Origin: Myxococcus xanthus | GTDB taxonomy: Bacteria; Myxococcota; Myxococcia; Myxococcales; Myxococcaceae | NCBI RefSeq assembly: GCF_013116825.1 | Contig: NZ_JABFNS010000006.1 | Span: forward strand, 1 to 64,000 | DNA: 64,000 nt | Direction: 5' to 3' | Shown: in pieces, positions 8,441 to 16,796 of the stretch | Layout of the letters: each line of letters opens with the position of its first letter | Position numbering within the stretch: position 1 is the first letter of the stretch | The notes under the pieces: generated by a model | The model's input: the letters and a program-made list of their open reading frames with translations, nothing else | Told to the model about the DNA's origin: nothing | Database searches by the model: none | Made by a program: the position numbers and the translations under genes

Positions 8441-8479
8441 ATGAGCGAGGGCCTGAAGGCCGGGAGACGGACGCAGTGA
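8441..8479 (+). CDS. 12-residue leader peptide coupled to the kinase
   Basis: ATG at 8441 opens a 12-codon frame (MSEGLKAGRRTQ) that ends at TGA 8477-8479. Its stop overlaps the GTG start of the kinase (GTGA). GGGAGGG lies seven bases before the ATG, a better ribosome site than the kinase start has. It probably serves to load ribosomes for the kinase. The peptide itself may have no function. Confidence 0.45.
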   Translation: MSEGLKAGRRTQ

Positions 8480-10314
8480 GGCCGCGTGGGCCTGCCTTCG
8501 CAGCGCTCGCGCCCGGTGCCCAGGTAGTGGGCTACACGGTGGAGCGTCGGCTGGGCAGCGGCGGCTTCGGTGCCGTGTACCTCGCACGGTGTGAGGGGCA
8601 GGCTTACGCGCTGAAGTTGGTGGACCTGGCGCGCGTGGGTGCGCGGGTCGAGCGTGAAGTCTCCATTCTGCTGAAGCTGAGTCACCCCAACGTGGTGGGC
8701 ATTCACGGCTTCGGGAAGTGGCCGGTGGCGTCTCCTGAGTTCGGCGTCATCGTCATGGAGTACGTGGCAGGGCGGCAGTTGGACGTCTGGGCGTCCGAGG
8801 AGAACCCTTCCGCGAGGCAGGTGGCGCGCGTCATGCTGGACGTGGCGCGGGCGCTAGAGGCTTCACACGAAGCAGGGGTGCTCCACCGTGACGTGAAGGA
8901 GGCCAACGTCATGGTGCGCGCTGCGGATGGCGCGGCCAAGCTGGTGGACTTCGGCGTGGGGGACTACGCGGGAGCGCCAGGAATCACGGCGGACATTCTG
9001 CCGCCCGGAACACCTGAGTACCGCTCTCCGGAGGCGTGGAGCTTCTTCCGTCAGAACGCGCGTGTGCCTGGGGCCATCTACACGCCGGGTCCCTCGGACG
9101 ACTTGTGGGCGCTGGGCGTGGTCCTCTATCGACTCCTCACCGCGCGGCCTCCCTTCACGGGGGACCATTTCACGCTGGCGGATGTCGTCATCTCGAATGA
9201 TGCGCTTCCTCCACGTCAGGTGAACGAGCGTGTGCCTTCGGCGCTTAGCGACGTGTGCATGCGGCTGTTGGAGAAGACGCCAGCCGCGCGGGTACCGAGT
9301 GCCGGGGTTTTGCGTGCTGCGCTTGAGGTGTTGCTGCAAGGGGCGGACGCAACGTGGGACGTGCCGCTGTGCGACTGCCACGGTGAGGACACCGCGACGA
9401 CGGAGGGTGGCAGGGACACTCTCGACAAGTGGGTGAACGAACCGCTTCACCGCCCGCGGCGCGGCAAGCGGCCGAATTGGGAGACTCCGTCTCCGCTGGA
9501 GGTGCGGCCTCCCTCGTTGGAGAAGGACTCCGAAACGGCAGGGGCATCGAGGCCCGCGACGGCTTCCCGAATTTGGGGCACGGCCGCTCTGGCGATGCTC
9601 TTGGTGCTCGTCGCGGTGGTGCTGGTTTGGAGCTTGCGGACGTCACCCGTCGCGGGGGCCATGCCGCCCCGTCAGGAAGTAGCGCGTCCCGGGAGTTCGT
9701 CCCAAGCTGTCCACGCCGCAGATCCCCCTTTCGTCAAGGAGTCCACCCCTGCGGCCATCGCTGCTCCTGCGATGCTCCCCGAGGCCACACCTGTGAAGAT
9801 GGAGAAGACTGAGATCCCGATGCCACCGAAGTCTGGAAGGAAGGGCGCGGGCATCATGAGCAAGGCGATTGTTGCCGTGGCGGCATGCACGGGGTTGGCG
9901 TGCCCTGGCGCAGAGGTGCGTCCGCCGCCGCCTCCAGAGCCGTGCCCAGCGGGAGCCGCTGATGCGATGGAGAAGTGGGGTATCGAGGCAGGCGCCCACC
10001 ACGGCGTGACGTTCCTAGTCAGAAGGCCGCAGATTATCGCGGTGACGGATGGTCCGACTGAATTGCTGTTGCTCGGTGAGTGGAAGCGCATGCCCGACGG
10101 CACAGTCTTCTCTGGTCGGCTCGCGGTAAGTGACCGCGTCTATGGCCGATTCACCCATGCGCGTACTCGCGATGGGAAGAGCTTCCCTGTGTGCCTGGAG
10201 CTCCTGTCTGAGTCTCTGGTGAAGGGGTTGGAGAGAAAGCCAGGCGATGACAGCCCTGCCTCTGCCCGCGTTTTCACGACAGGGGATGTGCGGGCGGTGT
10301 ACGAGTTTAAGTGA
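8476..10314 (+). CDS. Membrane Ser/Thr protein kinase with exported C-terminal domain
   Basis: I chose GTG 8476, which overlaps the leader stop; an in-frame ATG at 8344 would add 44 unlike residues across the repeats. The 612-residue product has an intact kinase domain: LGSGGFGAVYLA (26-37), Lys47 in YALKL, HRDVKEAN (137-144), DFG (158-160) and a PEYRSPEAW activation segment. A membrane helix (TAALAMLLVLVAVVLVWSL) lies near 368-388. A Pro-rich linker follows, then a second hydrophobic stretch at 461-475 (MSKAIVAVAACTGLAC), then a compact domain (CPAGAADAMEKWGIEAGAHH through VYGRFTHARTRDGKSFPVC). I recall similar C-terminal domains beside DUF2381-type proteins in Myxococcus. This kinase is intact, unlike the neighbour at 6398. 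Confidence 0.85.
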   Translation: MRPRGPAFAALAPGAQVVGYTVERRLGSGGFGAVYLARCEGQAYALKLVDLARVGARVEREVSILLKLSHPNVVGIHGFGKWPVASPEFGVIVMEYVAGRQLDVWASEENPSARQVARVMLDVARALEASHEAGVLHRDVKEANVMVRAADGAAKLVDFGVGDYAGAPGITADILPPGTPEYRSPEAWSFFRQNARVPGAIYTPGPSDDLWALGVVLYRLLTARPPFTGDHFTLADVVISNDALPPRQVNERVPSALSDVCMRLLEKTPAARVPSAGVLRAALEVLLQGADATWDVPLCDCHGEDTATTEGGRDTLDKWVNEPLHRPRRGKRPNWETPSPLEVRPPSLEKDSETAGASRPATASRIWGTAALAMLLVLVAVVLVWSLRTSPVAGAMPPRQEVARPGSSSQAVHAADPPFVKESTPAAIAAPAMLPEATPVKMEKTEIPMPPKSGRKGAGIMSKAIVAVAACTGLACPGAEVRPPPPPEPCPAGAADAMEKWGIEAGAHHGVTFLVRRPQIIAVTDGPTELLLLGEWKRMPDGTVFSGRLAVSDRVYGRFTHARTRDGKSFPVCLELLSESLVKGLERKPGDDSPASARVFTTGDVRAVYEFK

Positions 10315-10355
10315 CGCGGCGTGCGCGCGATGCCGCATGAGGGAGTTGCGGACGG

Positions 10356-11267
10356 ATGCATGCAACATCATCGGTCGTTTTCCTCGGACTCTTGCTCATT
10401 GCCGGGGGGGCGGTGGCACAGGGAAACACGGCCTTGAGTGGAGGTTCTCGGCGCATTGAATTGGAGGCGGATGCCTCCGGCTCGCCCGTCGAAGTCACGA
10501 TAAGCCCTGGCCTGTCCACGGTGATTCTTTTCGACTCTGAGTTGGCGCAAGACGAAGTCGACTTGGATGGGCGAAGCGTCTTCGCGAATGTTGATGTGGG
10601 CCGCACGACGATGCGGCTGATCCCATCTAGCAAGGCTCTTCCTGGCGAGAAGTTCCGGGTGTCAGTGCGATTCCGCGACGGTGCAGCGCCTTCCGGAGCT
10701 TCGTTCTTACTAGCGGTTCATCCCGCGCGGGCGGACAGCCTCATTGAGGTTTATCGGAGCGCGCGAGCCGTCGAGTCGTATCAGCAAGAAGCGAGGGATG
10801 CGCGAGCGGAGGCTCTGCGGTGCCAGCAAGAGAACGCGCGTTTGCTGTCAGAGCATGGCGCCCCAGGGGGCGTTGCTGGCTTGCTTGCGGTTGGCGGAAT
10901 CGACGTGAACGGCGTGGCAGGCAAGATTGTGACAGAGACGATCGCCTCTGATGCCAAGAGCGCGCTCCTGCCCTTCAAAGTGCATAGCTACCGCTCAACG
11001 GGGCGCGTTGCCCTTGAAGTCTTCCTGAGTGGCTTGCGGGGTGAGATGCCGTGGACTGCGAGTGGCGCTGCACTTCGCGGTCCGCCTGGAACTGATTTGA
11101 AGGTGCTCCGCGTGTGGCAGAAGTCACCCATTGCAGCCGGTGGAACCGGGCGCGTGGTTATTGAGGCGGAGGCTTCTCCCGAATCCTCACGCGGCCCGTT
11201 TTCGCTCAAGCTGTGGGAGTCCGAGGGAGCACGCACGGTGACGATCAACAACGTCACTTTCCCCTGA
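10356..11267 (+). CDS. Secreted DUF2381-type (TIGR02268-like) myxobacterial protein
   Basis: This 303-residue protein has a signal peptide ending GGAVA-QG near residue 22. The mature start has the pattern I associate with the myxobacterial DUF2381 paralogous family: RRIELEADASGSPVEVTISP, then GLSTVILFDSEL. A coiled-coil segment (AVESYQQEARDARAEALRCQ) follows near residues 128-155, then a beta-rich C-terminal half ending in VTINNVTFP. GAGGGAG lies ten bases before the ATG. It sits 41 bases after the membrane kinase and is likely co-transcribed. Function is unknown; the protein should be periplasmic or outer-surface. It is the last gene before the tRNA, so it travels at the island edge. Family assignment is from memory of the N-terminal pattern. 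Confidence 0.75.
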   Translation: MHATSSVVFLGLLLIAGGAVAQGNTALSGGSRRIELEADASGSPVEVTISPGLSTVILFDSELAQDEVDLDGRSVFANVDVGRTTMRLIPSSKALPGEKFRVSVRFRDGAAPSGASFLLAVHPARADSLIEVYRSARAVESYQQEARDARAEALRCQQENARLLSEHGAPGGVAGLLAVGGIDVNGVAGKIVTETIASDAKSALLPFKVHSYRSTGRVALEVFLSGLRGEMPWTASGAALRGPPGTDLKVLRVWQKSPIAAGGTGRVVIEAEASPESSRGPFSLKLWESEGARTVTINNVTFP

Positions 11268-11517
11268 TAGGTGGGAGGGTTGTCCGGTGTGCATCGCTAC
11301 GGGATTCATGCAGGGCGCGGGGCAGATGCGCCCCGGGGCGATCGCGTTTGTCGGGGCAAGTGCTCCACGCTTCGGGCAATTGGTCGGCACGGATGGGACC
11401 GGTGGCTGCTCTGTCGTAACGCACCGGTAACGCAGTCCCGTGGACGTGCCTGGACGTGACTGGACGGTTCAGGTACGGTCTAAGTGGGTTAAGTGGGACG
11501 TAACCCCTCGGAAGTAT
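11268..11517. other. Island edge, candidate attachment region with direct repeats
   Basis: There is no gene in these 250 bases. At 11441-11470 three consecutive ten-base units begin TGGACG (TGGACGTGCC, TGGACGTGAC, TGGACGGTTC). At 11481-11498 two nine-base units share TAAGTGGG. These short direct repeats lie within 80 bases of the tRNA-Sec 3' end, where integrase arm sites are found in tRNA-integrating phages. No integrase gene is present on this side. The distal att copy would lie outside the window. Confidence 0.5.
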
Positions 11518-11616
11518 TGGCGGTAGGGCACGAGAATCGAACTCGCCAGGGACGCCTCTCGGCGCCCCTCATCGGTTTTGAAGACCGGGCCGGCCACCAG
11601 GTCCGGAGGCCCTACC
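11518..11616 (-). tRNA. selC: tRNA-Sec (anticodon UCA)
   Basis: Read on the minus strand, the gene starts GGTAGGGC and ends GCCCTACC-G-CCA, giving an 8-pair acceptor stem with encoded CCA. The anticodon loop CTTCAAA carries TCA, which reads UGA. A long variable arm (GGGGCGCCGAGAGGCGTCCC) and a T loop GTTCGATTC follow. The 99-base length, 8-pair acceptor stem and long extra arm are hallmarks of selenocysteine tRNA. The organism therefore should make selenoproteins. The 3' end faces the prophage, as expected if the phage recombined into the tRNA 3' half. Confidence 0.95.
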
Positions 11617-11622
11617 GTCTGC

Positions 11623-11652
11623 GATTACGCCGGACCCTCCGGACCCCGTCAA
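11623..11652 (-). promoter_or_regulatory. Promoter of tRNA-Sec
   Basis: On the minus strand TTGACG (11652-11647) is followed after 18 bases by GTAATC (11628-11623). The -10-like box lies seven bases before the tRNA 5' end, so transcription would start at or near the first tRNA base. A small hairpin CCGGA-CCC-TCCGG lies in the spacer. Confidence 0.5.
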
Positions 11653-11667
11653 CCCGGGGCCACAGCA

Positions 11668-12309
11668 CTACCGGGCCTTCGTCGGCGTCTGTTCCGCCTT
11701 CAGTCCCGGCAAGCCCTTCACCAGCGTGGACACCAGCACCTGCGTGAGCTCCTCAGCGGGGGAACCCGGGAACCCGCTGCACGTCAGCTTCAACGCCACG
11801 ATGCCGTGCACCCCCGCCCACAGCACCTCCGCGAACTGCTCCGGCTTCGTGCCTTCCTCCAGCCTCCCGGCCGCCAGCAGGTCCACGAACACCTGCACCA
11901 GCACCCCGAATGACCTCGGCCCCGCGCCCTCCGGGCTGTCCCCGAACAGCGCTGTGGAGAGCTTCGGGTCCTCCATGAAGATCAGCCGGTACGTCTCCGG
12001 GTGCTCCAGGCCGAAGCGGATGTAGGCCTCCGCCAGCTTGGGCAAGCGCTCCAGCGGGTCCTCCACCTGGGCCGCGGGCTCCAGCATGGCCAGCAGGTCC
12101 TGGAAGCCGCGCACGCACAGCTCCTTCGCGATGGCCTCCCGGTTCTCGAAGTGGAGGTAGAGCGTCGCCGGTGCGTACTCCACCGCATCCGCCAGCTTGC
12201 GCATCGAGAGGGCAGGGAAGCCCTCCTTCACCACGATGTCCCGGGCGACTCGCAGAATCTGCTCGCGCAGCTCCGCTCGCTGGCGCGCCTTCCGTTCCGC
12301 AATCCCCAT
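11668..12309 (-). CDS. TetR/AcrR-family repressor
   Basis: This 213-residue protein has the TetR DNA-binding domain at residues 10-60: REQILRVARDIVVKEGFPAL, then SMRKLADAVEYAPATLYLHF, then NREAIAKELC. The ligand-binding part resembles the WHG-type C-terminal domain (HPETYRLIFM, then VLWAGVHGIVALK). It is divergent from an NAD-binding epimerase-like gene, and two abutting 13-base palindromes lie between them. It therefore very probably represses that gene and itself. The ligand is unknown. This is the first host gene after the island. Confidence 0.9.
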   Translation of the reverse strand: MGIAERKARQRAELREQILRVARDIVVKEGFPALSMRKLADAVEYAPATLYLHFENREAIAKELCVRGFQDLLAMLEPAAQVEDPLERLPKLAEAYIRFGLEHPETYRLIFMEDPKLSTALFGDSPEGAGPRSFGVLVQVFVDLLAAGRLEEGTKPEQFAEVLWAGVHGIVALKLTCSGFPGSPAEELTQVLVSTLVKGLPGLKAEQTPTKAR

Positions 12310-12325
12310 GCTCCCAGTGTAGGCC

Positions 12326-12354
12326 TTGACCCACTGAACGCCCAGCAGTAGATG
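12326..12354 (+). promoter_or_regulatory. Sigma-70-type promoter of the epimerase gene
   Basis: TTGACC (12326-12331) is followed after 17 bases by TAGATG (12349-12354). The -10 overlaps the first TetR palindrome, so repressor binding would block RNA polymerase. Confidence 0.55.
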
Positions 12355-12378
12355 AACGGCGTTTATGAACGGTGTTCA
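12353..12378. promoter_or_regulatory. Tandem TetR operators
   Basis: TGAAC-GGC-GTTTA (12353-12365) and TGAAC-GGT-GTTCA (12366-12378) are two abutting 13-base units. The second is a perfect palindrome and the first has one mismatch. A further TGAAC half-site lies at 12335-12339. They occupy the 103-base gap between the divergent repressor and epimerase genes. Confidence 0.75.
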
Positions 12379-12412
12379 CAAACCACTCGCCGTTCGGAAA
12401 AGGGAGCAGGAC

Positions 12413-13390
12413 ATGGGCACGGTCGCGTTGTTCGGCGCCACGGGCGTCGTCGGACACAGCATCGCGCAGGCGCTGCGGGGGCAGGGGCGGGGCTACCGCG
12501 TGGTGGGGCGCTCCCGGGAGGGACTCCAGCGGGAGTTCGGGGCGGATCCGCAGGCGGAGATCGTCACCTGGAATCCCGATGACATGGCCTCCATCCAGGC
12601 CGCGGCCCGGGGCGTCCAGACGCTCATCTATCTGGTCGGCGTGCCCTATTGGCAGTTCCACCTCCACCCCGTACTGATGAAGCGCACGCTCGACGCCGCC
12701 ATCGCCGAGGGCGTGGAGCGCATCGTCTTCATCGCCAGCGTGTACCCCTACGGCCGGCCTCGCACGGACGTCGTCCACGAGTCCCACCCCCGCGTGCCGC
12801 ACACGAACAAGGGCCGCTTGCGCAAGGCTCAGGAGGACCTGCTGCTCGCGGCGGACAAGACGGGCTCCATCAATGTCACCATCCTCCGCCTCCCGGACTT
12901 CTACGGCCCGGGCGTGGAGAACAGCTTCCTCCACCGCGCCTTCGTCGCCGCCTCACAGGGCAAGCGCGCCCAGCTCATCGGCCCCATCGACACGCCCCAT
13001 GAGTTCGTCTACGTGCCCGACGTGGGGCCCACCGTGACGGCGCTCATGGACCATCCGGGCGCCTACGGCCGCTTCTGGAACCTCGGGGGCGCGGGCGTCA
13101 CCTCCCAGGCGGCCCTGGTGGAGGACATCTACGCCCAGGCCGGCCACCCCGCGAAGTACTCCGTGCTGGGGCCGGGGATGGTGCGCCTCATCGGCCTCTT
13201 CAGCCCGTTCATGCGCGAGCTGGGGGAGATGCACTACCTGCACACCTCGCCCGTCATCATGGACGACTCGGCGCTGCGGGCGCTGCTCGGCGACATCCGG
13301 AAGACGCCGTACCGCGACGGCATCCGCCAGACGCTCGCGGCGCTCAGTCCAGCCCCCGCTGCCACAGGTCATCCTCATCCAGTCCCATGA
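12413..13390 (+). CDS. NAD(P)-binding epimerase/NmrA-like protein
   Basis: I chose ATG 12413, with GGGAG seven bases upstream; an upstream in-frame start at 12365 would begin inside the operators. The 325-residue protein opens with a Rossmann nucleotide-binding motif (VALFGATGVVGHSIAQAL) and follows the extended short-chain dehydrogenase pattern (VERIVFIASVYPYG, then LRLPDFYGPGVENSFLHRAF, then EFVYVPDVGPTVTALM). The usual YxxxK active site is not evident: the region reads HTNKGRLRKAQED. It may be an atypical reductase or a redox-sensing NmrA-like protein. It is TetR-controlled. Its 3' end overlaps the convergent TPR gene by 47 bases. Confidence 0.8.
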   Translation: MGTVALFGATGVVGHSIAQALRGQGRGYRVVGRSREGLQREFGADPQAEIVTWNPDDMASIQAAARGVQTLIYLVGVPYWQFHLHPVLMKRTLDAAIAEGVERIVFIASVYPYGRPRTDVVHESHPRVPHTNKGRLRKAQEDLLLAADKTGSINVTILRLPDFYGPGVENSFLHRAFVAASQGKRAQLIGPIDTPHEFVYVPDVGPTVTALMDHPGAYGRFWNLGGAGVTSQAALVEDIYAQAGHPAKYSVLGPGMVRLIGLFSPFMRELGEMHYLHTSPVIMDDSALRALLGDIRKTPYRDGIRQTLAALSPAPAATGHPHPVP

Positions 13391-14375
13391 GGTGACCGAC
13401 CTCGTGCATGACGGTGATGCCAATCTGCTCGATGAGCTCCTCGCGGGTGCGGGCGAAGCGCTCCAGGTTCTTCTGGTACAGCACGATGGACGCGGGGACG
13501 TGGTCGAACGCGTTCGTCACGCTGCGCTCGCCCACCGCCAGGCCGCGGAACACCCCGAGGATGCTCGGTGACAGGGGAGGGTCCTCACCCAGCAGGTCCT
13601 CATCCGCCGGCAGGTCCTCCACCGCGATGGTGACGTTGTCCAGGTACTGCTTCGCGTGGCCGGGCAGGGACTGCACCGCGGCCTCCACCGCGCGGTCGAA
13701 CTCGGCCTCGCCCAGCTCCACCGGCGGGAAGAACTCCGTCGGCACCAGCGCCTGGGCCTTGGCGAAGCGGCGCTGGGCCTCCTTCTCGTCGCCCCGGCGC
13801 TCCGCCATCAGCCCCAGGTACTGGTGGGCCCAGGCCTCATCGGGCGTGTCTTTCAGCACCTTGTCGAAGGCGCCCTTCGCGTCGTCGAAGCGGCACAGCT
13901 CGAACAGGGCGATGCCCCGCTCCAACTGCGCGTCCACCGAGCGCGGCATGTGCCCCAGCGCCGCGTCCAGGCTCGCCAGGGCTGCGCGGCACTCGCCCAC
14001 CTGGTTCAGGCCCATGCCCTCCAGGAGAAGGAACTCGTAGAGCAGCTCTACGTCGCCGGCCTTCTGCGCCAGGCGCTTGCCCTTCGCGCAGAAGCCCAGG
14101 CCTTCCTCCACGGCCTCCCGGTCCTCGCCCGCGCGGCAGATGAGGCAGTCCGCGGTGCCCAGGAGCACCTCCAGGTCGTCCGGGGACACCCTCAGCGCGG
14201 CGCCGAAGGCCCGGCCGGCTTCCTCCAGGCGGCCCAGCTCCACCAGGGCGGCGGCGCGCAGGTGCAGGGCGTCCACCGCGTCCGGGGCCTGGGCCAGGCT
14301 GCGGTCGGCGGCGGCCAGGGCCGCCTCGAAGTCGCCCGTCTCGAAGGCCTCAGCTGCCGCGTCCAGCGCCTCCAT
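13344..14375 (-). CDS. TPR protein with C-terminal zincin metallopeptidase domain
   Basis: I chose ATG 14375 (GGGGTGAG upstream); GTG 14384 and an upstream start are alternatives. The 343-residue product begins with about six TPR-like helical pairs (FETGDFEAALAAADRSLAQA, then PDAVDALHLRAAALVELGRL, and so on to about residue 215). The last 120 residues match the small Zincin_1 domain (PF06262): FDRAVEAAVQSLPGHAKQYL, then DNVTIAVEDLP, and the zinc site MHEVGHLMGLDEDDL with HExxH plus a downstream Asp. It is a probable cytoplasmic metallopeptidase with a protein-binding scaffold. The substrate is unknown. Confidence 0.8.
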   Translation of the reverse strand: MEALDAAAEAFETGDFEAALAAADRSLAQAPDAVDALHLRAAALVELGRLEEAGRAFGAALRVSPDDLEVLLGTADCLICRAGEDREAVEEGLGFCAKGKRLAQKAGDVELLYEFLLLEGMGLNQVGECRAALASLDAALGHMPRSVDAQLERGIALFELCRFDDAKGAFDKVLKDTPDEAWAHQYLGLMAERRGDEKEAQRRFAKAQALVPTEFFPPVELGEAEFDRAVEAAVQSLPGHAKQYLDNVTIAVEDLPADEDLLGEDPPLSPSILGVFRGLAVGERSVTNAFDHVPASIVLYQKNLERFARTREELIEQIGITVMHEVGHLMGLDEDDLWQRGLD

Positions 14376-14445
14376 CCCGCTCACCCCCGTTCGCTTCGAC
14401 GTCCGCGTCCCCATGGGGCCGCGACATATGAAGCCGCGCACTTCG

Positions 14446-14474
14446 TTGTCAACGCCGCGCACGGCTGCTACGTT
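14446..14474 (+). promoter_or_regulatory. Promoter of the single-domain response regulator
   Basis: TTGTCA (14446-14451), a 17-base spacer and TACGTT (14469-14474) make a good sigma-70-type promoter. Transcription would begin near 14481, which excludes the GTG at 14477 as the start and supports GTG 14507. Confidence 0.55.
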
Positions 14475-14506
14475 CCGTGGCCCGTCCTGGTGCGGCGCTC
14501 AGTCCC

Positions 14507-14863
14507 GTGAACATCCTTGTCGTCGACGACGATCTCGAACTCTGCACGATGCTCTCTCGCTTCTTGGAGATGCATGGGTTCACGGTCTACTCGGCGTCCG
14601 ACGCGCTCCAGGCGCTCGACGTGCTGGAGCGCAACCAGGTCAGCATGGTCATCACCGACTACGTGATGCCCCATATGGACGGCATCCAGTTCACGGAGAT
14701 GCTCAAGGCGGACCCCCGCTTCCAGAGCGTTCCGGTGCTGCTGATGACGGGCAGCGAGGACGGCTCGGTGACGGACCGCGGCCTGCGCAAGGGCGTGGCC
14801 CTGACGCTCCACAAGCCCCTGGACATGGGCCAACTGCTCACCCTGGTCCGCTTCGCGCAATAG
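14507..14863 (+). CDS. Single-domain response regulator
   Basis: This 118-residue CheY-like receiver starts NILVVDDDLELC after its GTG. It has the acidic pocket (VDDD), the phosphoacceptor Asp in MVITDYVMPHMDG, the Thr/Ser switch in VLLMTGSEDG and the conserved Lys in LTLHKPLD. There is no output domain, so it must act by protein contact or within a phosphorelay. No kinase gene is adjacent. The next gene downstream is groEL2 behind its own promoter. Confidence 0.9.
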   Translation: MNILVVDDDLELCTMLSRFLEMHGFTVYSASDALQALDVLERNQVSMVITDYVMPHMDGIQFTEMLKADPRFQSVPVLLMTGSEDGSVTDRGLRKGVALTLHKPLDMGQLLTLVRFAQ

Positions 14864-14929
14864 CCCACGGCGCCCCTCCTGGCGGGGTGCCTCAGGCCGT
14901 CCGCTCGCCTACACGGCCACCCTTCCTGG

Positions 14930-14957
14930 TTGACATCGTTCAGGCGGCCCTTATGTT
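14930..14957 (+). promoter_or_regulatory. groEL2 promoter
   Basis: A consensus TTGACA (14930-14935) is followed after 16 bases by TATGTT (14952-14957). The -10 runs into the left arm of the CIRCE element, so HrcA bound there would hinder polymerase. Confidence 0.65.
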
Positions 14958-14982
14958 GGCGCTCGCCATGGCCGAGTGCTAA
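14956..14982. promoter_or_regulatory. CIRCE element (HrcA operator)
   Basis: TTGGCGCTC (14956-14964), nine bases and GAGTGCTAA (14974-14982) match the CIRCE consensus TTAGCACTC-N9-GAGTGCTAA. The right arm is exact and the left arm has two changes. This indicates heat-shock control by HrcA. Confidence 0.85.
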
Positions 14983-15031
14983 CGGCCCGTGTCGTACCAG
15001 TAAAATCCCCCAGTAAATTCAGGAGGTTGCG

Positions 15032-16675
<1,644 letters not shown>

Positions 16676-16729
16676 GCCGCTCCGGAGGGCTCGGGACGTG
16701 AGTCCCGGGCCGTCTGGGCCTCGGCAGTC

Positions 16730-16769
16730 AACGGCCCCGGATGCCTCGTCAGGAGGCGCCGGGGCCGTT
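16730..16769 (+). terminator. Terminator hairpin after groEL2
   Basis: AACGGCCCCGG (16730-16740) pairs with CCGGGGCCGTT (16759-16769), and GCCTC/GAGGC pairs inside it, giving a long GC-rich stem. Only a short T-poor tail follows. It sits between convergent genes and may work for both. A smaller hairpin CGGGAC-GTGA-GTCCCG precedes it at 16692-16707. Confidence 0.7.
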
Positions 16770-16796
16770 GTCGTTTCCGCGGGGACGTCCTGGCGC

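Noticed and set aside
8344-8475. ATG 8344 as start of the membrane kinase
   Set aside because: It would run through the candidate operator, hairpin and repeats, and the added residues do not resemble a kinase N-terminus.
7904-8479. A long plus-strand frame across the XRE genes
   Set aside because: It is antisense to two clear helix-turn-helix genes; only its last 12 codons are kept, as a leader peptide.
14477-14506. GTG 14477 as start of the response regulator
   Set aside because: The likely transcript start (about 14481) lies after it.
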